This document shows, in pieces, positions 1 to 4,517 of a stretch of 14,446 nt of DNA (position 1 is its first letter; each line of letters opens with the position of its first letter). The DNA lies in assembly GCA_027016915.1 (NCBI GenBank), contig JALURJ010000114.1:1-14446 (forward strand), given 5' to 3'. A program made the translations under genes and the position numbers. Below the pieces are notes generated by a model. The model worked only from the letters and a program-made list of their open reading frames with translations. It was not told the origin of the DNA and searched no databases. Origin of the DNA: Desulfurococcales archaeon (lineage in GTDB: Archaea > Thermoproteota > Thermoprotei_A > Sulfolobales > WAQK01).

Positions 1-1545
1 CTATCCACTTCTATCCAGTATTCTGGAGCCCAGGAGCCTCTTAGCGGTGAGTGTGACTATATCGTCAATATAAACAGTGCTGACCAGCCTGTCGTTGCTA
101 TCCACCACGGCCAGCACAAGGAATTTTGAGAGGTCTTCTAGCAGCTCAGGCGTCAGTTTTTCGCCAACTCTCACCTTGGGTACATATCGCCTCATTACTT
201 CTTCAACCTTGACGCTCATAAAGTCCTGGGGATTCTCAAACACCAGGTCCACCGCCCTGATTATGCCGACAGGCCTGTCCTCGGCATCCACGACAACGGC
301 TGCAGGCCTGTCTAGGACGGAGAAAACGTCAAGCGTGTCCCTAACCAGGGCGTTTCTGGGAACAGCAATTCTGGAGGATGCGAGCTCGTCTACGCTGATC
401 CCGGCGTATCCTGCCAGCGGGGTTGTCGGCATGTAGGGCCTCATGGCCACGGCGAAAACCATGGTTGATGCTAGCGCCGCTATGAGGACGGCGTCGTAGT
501 TTAGGGATGTTATCGCACCTATATTATAGGCGGAGAGCAGGAGGGCGCCGTCGACGCCTCCCTTGGAGAGCATCATTATCCCGACTAGCATGTCCCTACA
601 GACGCCCCTCGAGATCAGCATCTTCAAGAGTATGGTTAGGGAGCCGAACATCGCAGCGTAGCCCAGGACCCAGGAGTCCAGCGTGTTTACATATATTCCG
701 AGGCCTGCGAAGAACAGAGGTTCGAAGAACCCGTAGGTGAAGGCCTTAATCCTGTCCGTGATGTCGGGCCTCTCCTTGAGGTAGGGTTCTGCGAACAGGC
801 CTAGGGCCAGGGCTATGAGGGCCGCGTTAAACCCTGTGAGTTCGGCTATATAGCCGGCTAGGAGGATGATCCCTATAATGACAGCGAAGGGCGCCTCTCG
901 GGCTGAGACGTACTCCTCCACAAACATGAGTAGTCTGTAAAACACATATTTTCCGAAGAGGTAGAAGAGGGCCAGAAGCAGCGCGATGTAGGCGAAGCTC
1001 AGGAGCGGCGATATGCCTGTCTCCGAGATTGTGTTGAACACCACTACGGCCGTAACCTCCACTAGGATGCCCAGCAGGAAGGCGTCCTTGCCTGTCCTAG
1101 TGGATATCAATCCTGTATCTATGAGGGTTTTCACCATGGGTCCCGCGCTGACGGCCCCCATGATTACGCCGATAATGCCGCTCTCCAGGAGGCCCAGCCC
1201 CATGACCCTGTAGGCAAAAAGGGTTACGCCCGCCGCTGGTACGGCGAATATTATGGCGCTCCTCGCAACCATGCCTATAGCCCTTCTGCCGAGAAGCTCT
1301 AGTTCCCTGAACTCCTCGGCTCCTGCCAGGAAGAGGAGGAAGTTGATGCCCAGCGCTGTGAACAGTGCCAGGTAATTCCTGCTATCGATCTGCACTATGT
1401 TGAGACCGCCGGGGCTTAGCAGTATTCCTACAATTATGGCGCCTATAAAGCCTGGAAGCCTCAGCCTGCTGAACAAGTCTTCGCCAATCTTGGCTAGAAG
1501 CAGAACTAGGCCAAGCACCATGGCTGAGTATGCGAGTACCTCCAC
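1..1545 (-). CDS. CPA2-type Na+(K+)/H+ antiporter with C-terminal CBS pair
   Basis: Predicted inner-membrane monovalent cation/proton exchanger of the KefB/NapA-like CPA2 family, 514 aa and complete. Residues about 5-370 form roughly 11-12 hydrophobic segments. The N-terminal family signature appears as LLFLAGAEEF (70-79), and the discontinuous-helix region is GAVSAGPMV (130-138). Residues about 383-505 form a tandem CBS-like module, which in other transporters binds adenosine nucleotides and gates activity. Where family members usually carry paired acidic residues (ND or DD) in the ion-binding helix, I read LVEVT (161-165), so a single Glu163; the substrate ion is therefore unclear. MLSKGG (325-330) may be the equivalent of the conserved basic position of TM10. 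The GTG start is chosen because a strong GAGGTG ribosome site lies 7 nt upstream. It is divergent from the eIF2B-like operon. The family call is secure; ion specificity is not. Confidence 0.93.
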   Translation of the reverse strand: MEVLAYSAMVLGLVLLLAKIGEDLFSRLRLPGFIGAIIVGILLSPGGLNIVQIDSRNYLALFTALGINFLLFLAGAEEFRELELLGRRAIGMVARSAIIFAVPAAGVTLFAYRVMGLGLLESGIIGVIMGAVSAGPMVKTLIDTGLISTRTGKDAFLLGILVEVTAVVVFNTISETGISPLLSFAYIALLLALFYLFGKYVFYRLLMFVEEYVSAREAPFAVIIGIILLAGYIAELTGFNAALIALALGLFAEPYLKERPDITDRIKAFTYGFFEPLFFAGLGIYVNTLDSWVLGYAAMFGSLTILLKMLISRGVCRDMLVGIMMLSKGGVDGALLLSAYNIGAITSLNYDAVLIAALASTMVFAVAMRPYMPTTPLAGYAGISVDELASSRIAVPRNALVRDTLDVFSVLDRPAAVVVDAEDRPVGIIRAVDLVFENPQDFMSVKVEEVMRRYVPKVRVGEKLTPELLEDLSKFLVLAVVDSNDRLVSTVYIDDIVTLTAKRLLGSRILDRSG

Positions 1546-1552
1546 CCAGACA

Positions 1553-1558
1553 CACCTC
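1553..1558 (-). promoter_or_regulatory. Shine-Dalgarno site of the antiporter gene
   Basis: Minus-strand GAGGTG, complementary to the crenarchaeal 16S 3' end, lies 7 nt before the GTG start at 1545. It fixes that start over the internal ATG at codon 9. Confidence 0.7.
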
Positions 1559-1631
1559 TAGGAAAGGCCGTTCCCGGCTCACCTTCAGCTCTCTTTGTGT
1601 CTCAGCGCTGTGGAAGAGTTAGGAGGGGCAA

Positions 1632-1639
1632 GATATAGT
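1632..1639 (-). promoter_or_regulatory. TATA box candidate for the antiporter gene
   Basis: Minus-strand ACTATATC. About 26 nt downstream puts transcription start near 1610, giving a leader of about 65 nt that contains the ribosome site. Position and composition fit an archaeal promoter; the start site itself is inferred. Confidence 0.45.
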
Positions 1640-1650
1640 GACCCGAACCG

Positions 1651-1686
1651 AAATAAAACTATTCACCAGGCGCAACACGATAAAAC
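1651..1686 (+). promoter_or_regulatory. Promoter region of the eIF2B-like operon (two TATA candidates)
   Basis: AAATAAAACT (1651-1660) and GATAAAAC (1679-1686) are both TATA-like on the plus strand. The second is centred about 31 nt before the GTG start at 1714, which fits a nearly leaderless transcript, common for first genes in Crenarchaeota. The first would give a leader of about 30 nt. Sequence alone does not decide between them. Confidence 0.4.
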
Positions 1687-1713
1687 CCGTATAGCCATAA
1701 GATACCCGAAGGG

Positions 1714-2673
1714 GTGGTATGGCTGACCAGCCGCGTCGACCAGCTTTACAGCATCATGGGCTCTACGGAGGCGGCAGACTATGCGTTGAGGGAGGCACTA
1801 GGTATCATTAGGGAGGCGGGTAGCATGAAGGAGCTTAGGAGGGAGCTCGCCCACTTTGCAGCCAACGTGATAAAGGCTAGGCCCACTTCGGCATTGATGC
1901 TCAACACCTTTCGGGACATCCTAATAACCCTAAGAAGTCTTGAGGGGGGCCTTGACGAGGCTAAGAAGCTTCTCGCCGAGAAGGTGGAGTCATGGATAAC
2001 TAGGGCGAAAGAGGCTGTGGAGAGACTTGCCGAGATAGGGGCTAGGAGGATACCTGACAAAACAAGGATCCTGACCCACAGTTATAGCTACAGCGTCATA
2101 AGGACCTTGGAGAAATGCGTTACCCAAGGTAAGAGGATAGAGGTGGTGGTTACAGAGTCGAGGCCCACTGGTGAGGGATTAGCCACGGCGGAAACTCTAG
2201 CATCAAAGGGCATCCCGGTAACCCTGATAGTAGACTCTGCAGCCAGGTTCGTCATGAAGGACATAGACCTCGTCCTCCTGGGCGCCGAGGCCATAGCCGC
2301 CAACGGCGCCGTCGTCAACAAGATCGGGTCAAGCCTCATAGCCCTCGCAGCCCACGAGGCACGCAGAAGGGTCTTCATAGCAGCTGGAACCTACAAATTT
2401 AGCGTGGAGACGGTGTTCGGCGAACTCGTAGAAATCCCCAGCCTGCCGCCAAGCACCGTGCTCAGCAGAGACGAGCTAAAGCTGCTCGGTGAAGACTATA
2501 GGGCATGGTTCCCCCTGATGGACGTGACGCCGCCCGAATACATAGATGCAATAATAACCGAGATGGGGATGGTTGCACCGGAGGCGGTACCCCTAGTTCT
2601 AAGGGAACTCTACGGTGCCTGGCCTCCAAGGCTACCCGATATTGATGAGCTACTCGAACAGCTCTCCAGGTGA
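1714..2673 (+). CDS. aIF2B-like protein (eIF2B alpha/beta/delta superfamily), no isomerase active site
   Basis: A 319-aa member of the eIF2B alpha/beta/delta superfamily, with a helical N-terminal half (about 18-110) and a Rossmann-like C-terminal domain (about 115-310). Archaeal members are either sugar-phosphate isomerases or eIF2B-alpha-like proteins with translation-linked roles. Here the isomerase motif THCHS is replaced by THSYS (121-125, Ser123), and the catalytic Asp of GAD is Glu192 in GAE (190-192). I therefore favour a non-isomerase aIF2B-type protein; its actual binding partner cannot be read from the sequence. DVTPPEYIDAIIT (270-282) is shared exactly with the next gene, including all of its nucleotides. 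The GTG start lies just downstream of a TATA-like box; ATG at codon 15 is an alternative. The stop TGA overlaps the GTG start of the downstream paralogue, so the two are probably translated together. Confidence 0.88.
   Translation: MVWLTSRVDQLYSIMGSTEAADYALREALGIIREAGSMKELRRELAHFAANVIKARPTSALMLNTFRDILITLRSLEGGLDEAKKLLAEKVESWITRAKEAVERLAEIGARRIPDKTRILTHSYSYSVIRTLEKCVTQGKRIEVVVTESRPTGEGLATAETLASKGIPVTLIVDSAARFVMKDIDLVLLGAEAIAANGAVVNKIGSSLIALAAHEARRRVFIAAGTYKFSVETVFGELVEIPSLPPSTVLSRDELKLLGEDYRAWFPLMDVTPPEYIDAIITEMGMVAPEAVPLVLRELYGAWPPRLPDIDELLEQLSR
2521..2558. repeat. 38-bp exact repeat shared by the two eIF2B-family genes, copy 1
   Basis: This segment, encoding DVTPPEYIDAII plus the next two bases, is identical base for base to 3510-3547 in the paralogue. 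The flanks diverge at once on both sides (ATG versus TTC before; CGA versus AGA after). Elsewhere the genes share only short identical runs, such as the one encoding AAHEA. Confidence 0.9.
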
Positions 2674-3674
2674 GATGGTTGTTCCGGGTTCCGGAAGAAG
2701 TAGCCAGTATCGCCAGAGACATTAAAGGAATGAAAATACGTGGTGCTGGCAAGATAGCTAGGGCGGGTGCGGAGGCCCTAAAGATAGCTGCACAGAGGTA
2801 CGAGGGCCCTACGGATCCAGAGAGGTTTAAAGGCTACATGGAGCAGGTGGCACGTTACATCGTCTCAACCAGGCCTACAGCGGTTTCCCTGCCCAATGCC
2901 GTCGCCTTCGTCATGAAGCAGCTAAGGGAGGCTGCTGGCGGCTTTAGAGAGCTGGTTGACACCGTGGTTAGGGCAGCCGACGACTTCATTAGAAACAGTC
3001 TAAGGGCCGTCGAAACCATAGGTAGGATCGGGGCCCGGATGCTGAGAAGCGGAGACACCGTGCTGACTCACTGCCACAGCACGGCTGCTCTATCAATACT
3101 GGTGACGGCCAAGAAGACGGGGAGGGAAATAAAGGTGTACACCACCGAGACGAGGCCCAAGTTCCAGGGAAGGATAACCTACAAACAGCTTGTCGAGGCC
3201 GGCGTGGAGGCTATCCAGATACCAGACTCGGCTGTGAGGAGCATCATGAAGAGGGTTGATAAGGTGGTCGTCGGCGCCGACACTATAACGAGTGATGGAG
3301 CCCTGATCAACAAAGTAGGTACCAGCCAAGTGGCACTGGCAGCCCACGAGGCCCGAGTCAGGCTTTTCGTGGCAGCAGAGACCTACAAGTTCAGCCCCGC
3401 CTCTGTTCATGGGGTTCCAGTCCTAATAGAGGAGAGACCTCCCGACGAGGTTGTACCCGCCGAGTGGCTGAAGAGAAACCCGGGTGTTAAGATCAGGAAC
3501 CCGGCGTTCGACGTGACGCCGCCCGAATACATAGATGCAATAATAACAGAAGTCGGCGTTATACCGCCCAAAGCTGCAGCCATCGTTCTGAGGGAATTAT
3601 TCGGCTACAGCTACGAGGCTGAGAAGCTAGTACTTGTAGCGGCGGAGCACGACGAGGCAGGCGTCTACTACTAG
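2670..3674 (+). CDS. Ribose-1,5-bisphosphate isomerase-like protein
   Basis: A 334-aa paralogue of the preceding gene that retains the features of archaeal ribose-1,5-bisphosphate isomerase (the Thermococcus type). These are MKIRGAGKIARA (21-32), TRPTAVSLPNA (67-77), catalytic Cys135 in THCHS, and catalytic Asp204 in GAD followed by the SDGALINKVGTS loop. The family converts ribose-1,5-bisphosphate, made from AMP by AMP phosphorylase, into ribulose-1,5-bisphosphate for type III RuBisCO, in the cytoplasm. Neither AMP phosphorylase nor RuBisCO lies in this window, so the pathway is inferred from family membership. The GTG start at 2670 overlaps the upstream stop codon (GTGA). An in-frame TTG at 2679, preceded by GGTGAG, gives an N-terminus closer in length to characterised homologues and is a real alternative. 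The tail after about residue 318, including AAEHDEAG, looks lineage-specific. Confidence 0.88.
   Translation: MRWLFRVPEEVASIARDIKGMKIRGAGKIARAGAEALKIAAQRYEGPTDPERFKGYMEQVARYIVSTRPTAVSLPNAVAFVMKQLREAAGGFRELVDTVVRAADDFIRNSLRAVETIGRIGARMLRSGDTVLTHCHSTAALSILVTAKKTGREIKVYTTETRPKFQGRITYKQLVEAGVEAIQIPDSAVRSIMKRVDKVVVGADTITSDGALINKVGTSQVALAAHEARVRLFVAAETYKFSPASVHGVPVLIEERPPDEVVPAEWLKRNPGVKIRNPAFDVTPPEYIDAIITEVGVIPPKAAAIVLRELFGYSYEAEKLVLVAAEHDEAGVYY
3510..3547. repeat. 38-bp exact repeat shared by the two eIF2B-family genes, copy 2
   Basis: Second, direct-orientation copy of the segment at 2521-2558, in the same reading frame and at the equivalent place in the protein fold (residues 281-293). All third-codon positions match. 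Confidence 0.9.
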
Positions 3675-3752
3675 GCTGGGTCTTCTCAGACTAGGGGCAT
3701 TTATCATCCCCCAGCGGGGTCAACGGTAATACCAGTCATCATTCCAGGTGTT

Positions 3753-3980
3753 TCACCCAGCAATTATTAGGCGGGCCCACTTCTTAGCGTACTGCTTAAC
3801 TATGAGAGCCGTCCTTCCAGCAGCGCCGCGCTCCATGCAGGGTGTTTCCACCTCACGGCCGTCCACAAGGATAGCGACGACTTTAGCCTTGTTGTTGCCG
3901 CACTCTTCAAGCGACACGGAGCTTATCCTGCCCCAGGCGGCCAGCCCTTCGAGATGTATGCTGGTCACCTCTTCCCTCAC
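3753..3980 (-). CDS. Small conserved-looking hypothetical protein (75 aa)
   Basis: I do not recognise a family. The protein has a plausible soluble composition. A beta-rich middle (about 18-44, alternating hydrophobics such as KVVAILVDG) is followed by a basic amphipathic C-terminal helix (about 56-73, TALIVKQYAKKWARLII). Two cysteines, Cys27 and Cys48, could form a disulfide or a metal site. It is read from a GTG; a second in-frame GTG four codons on is possible. It follows the histidine-rich gene by 52 nt on the same strand, so the two are probably co-transcribed, and it converges on the isomerase gene. The antisense ORF over the same bases is low in complexity and rich in Ser, Ala and Thr, so this frame is preferred. 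That it is coding is moderately supported; function is unknown. Confidence 0.55.
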   Translation of the reverse strand: MREEVTSIHLEGLAAWGRISSVSLEECGNNKAKVVAILVDGREVETPCMERGAAGRTALIVKQYAKKWARLIIAG

Positions 3981-3985
3981 GGCCT

Positions 3986-4028
3986 CTTAAGCCTCCCCAA
4001 GGTTGATCTCGTGCCTGGAGGGCTTAAG
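3986..4028. repeat. Imperfect inverted repeat between the His-rich gene and the small downstream gene
   Basis: CTTAAGCC (3986-3993) and GGCTTAAG (4021-4028) form perfect 8-bp arms. A 1-nt offset allows the pairing to extend to TCC/GGA. The spacer is about 27 nt. The repeat lies in the short gap downstream of the His-rich stop codon and upstream of the small gene's start. It could be an operator or an mRNA structure; each arm contains a self-palindromic CTTAAG, which weakens the case. Confidence 0.35.
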
Positions 4029-4032
4029 CATT

Positions 4033-4407
4033 TTACGCCGTCTCCCCTGTTTTGACCTTGAGGAGCTCGGCAGCGTCTTCGAGCGCTCTTCTCTTCTTTT
4101 CAGGATCCTCTGAGAGGTAGGCTTCGTATAGCTTCGCGTTCAGGATGTAGAGGTCTTTCACGTCCCGGGCTAGTCTGGAAAGCTGGTCTTCCACCTGCCT
4201 TAACCTCGTGTTGAGGGAGTCCAGCACCACTTCCACAGCAGCTATGAACTCGTCCACGTCCAGATGGTGGTGGTGCTCATGTTCATGCTCGTGCCCATGT
4301 TCGTGGTGGTGTTCGTGGAGCCGTTCTTGGACCTCCTCGACGACTCTTTGAATATCGTCTTCTTTCTTGGGAAGTGTCATTCTAGACTTCTTTTTCTCTG
4401 CCAACAC
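4033..4407 (-). CDS. Histidine-rich coiled-coil protein, probable metal binder
   Basis: A 124-aa soluble protein with no family that I recognise. Residues 1-30 are basic, then acidic and helical. Residues 31-48 hold 12 histidines out of 18, mostly alternating with Glu or Gly and ending in HHHH, a composition known from nickel and zinc storage or chaperone proteins. Residues about 50-90 are predicted to be a coiled coil (leucine/valine heptads around VVLDSLNTRLRQVEDQL). A charged C-terminal helix ends at 124. Metal binding is inferred from composition only; the metal cannot be named. The start is GTG at 4407, about 34 nt from a minus-strand TATA box; ATG at codon 10 (4380) is the alternative. 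It is first in a probable two-gene unit with the small gene at 3753-3980 and divergent from the large surface-protein gene. Confidence 0.8.
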   Translation of the reverse strand: MLAEKKKSRMTLPKKEDDIQRVVEEVQERLHEHHHEHGHEHEHEHHHHLDVDEFIAAVEVVLDSLNTRLRQVEDQLSRLARDVKDLYILNAKLYEAYLSEDPEKKRRALEDAAELLKVKTGETA

Positions 4408-4435
4408 AGCTACCCAGGATACGCGGGTAGCCGTG

Positions 4436-4445
4436 GTTTATATTT
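4436..4445 (-). promoter_or_regulatory. TATA box of the His-rich gene
   Basis: Minus-strand AAATATAAAC. Counting about 26 nt downstream gives transcription start near 4414, only a few bases before the GTG start at 4407, so the message would be almost leaderless. Confidence 0.55.
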
Positions 4446-4471
4446 GATTGCGCGGCTGCGTTGCCATGCTG

Positions 4472-4510
4472 ATACATTTATACCTTAAACATTATGTATA
4501 TCTAGCGAGG
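4472..4510 (+). promoter_or_regulatory. Promoter and ribosome site of the surface-protein gene
   Basis: CATTTATACC (4475-4484) is the TATA candidate, predicting transcription start near 4506. GAGG (4507-4510) lies 7 nt before the ATG at 4518. ATACAT (4472-4477) and ATGTAT (4494-4499) form an inverted repeat overlapping the TATA box and its downstream side, a possible but unproven regulator site. Confidence 0.5.
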
Positions 4511-4517
4511 ATCAACC

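Noticed and set aside
1382..1582. Minus-strand 66-aa ORF overlapping the antiporter start
   Set aside because: Out of frame with the antiporter and without recognisable features; the antiporter start has a strong ribosome site.
3708..3719. CCCCC-AGC-GGGG mini-hairpin downstream of the isomerase gene as a terminator
   Set aside because: The stem is only 4-5 bp with a 3-nt loop and no T-run follows, so it is not convincing as an archaeal terminator.
3748..3990. Plus-strand 80-aa ORF opposite the small 75-aa gene
   Set aside because: It is rich in Ser, Ala and Thr, shows no fold-like pattern and lacks a ribosome site; the minus frame has a more protein-like pattern and follows a same-strand neighbour.
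4258..4320. Short GTGGTG/CATGTT-like tandem repeats, possible microsatellite or regulatory repeat
   Set aside because: They are explained by the histidine-glutamate run of the encoded protein.
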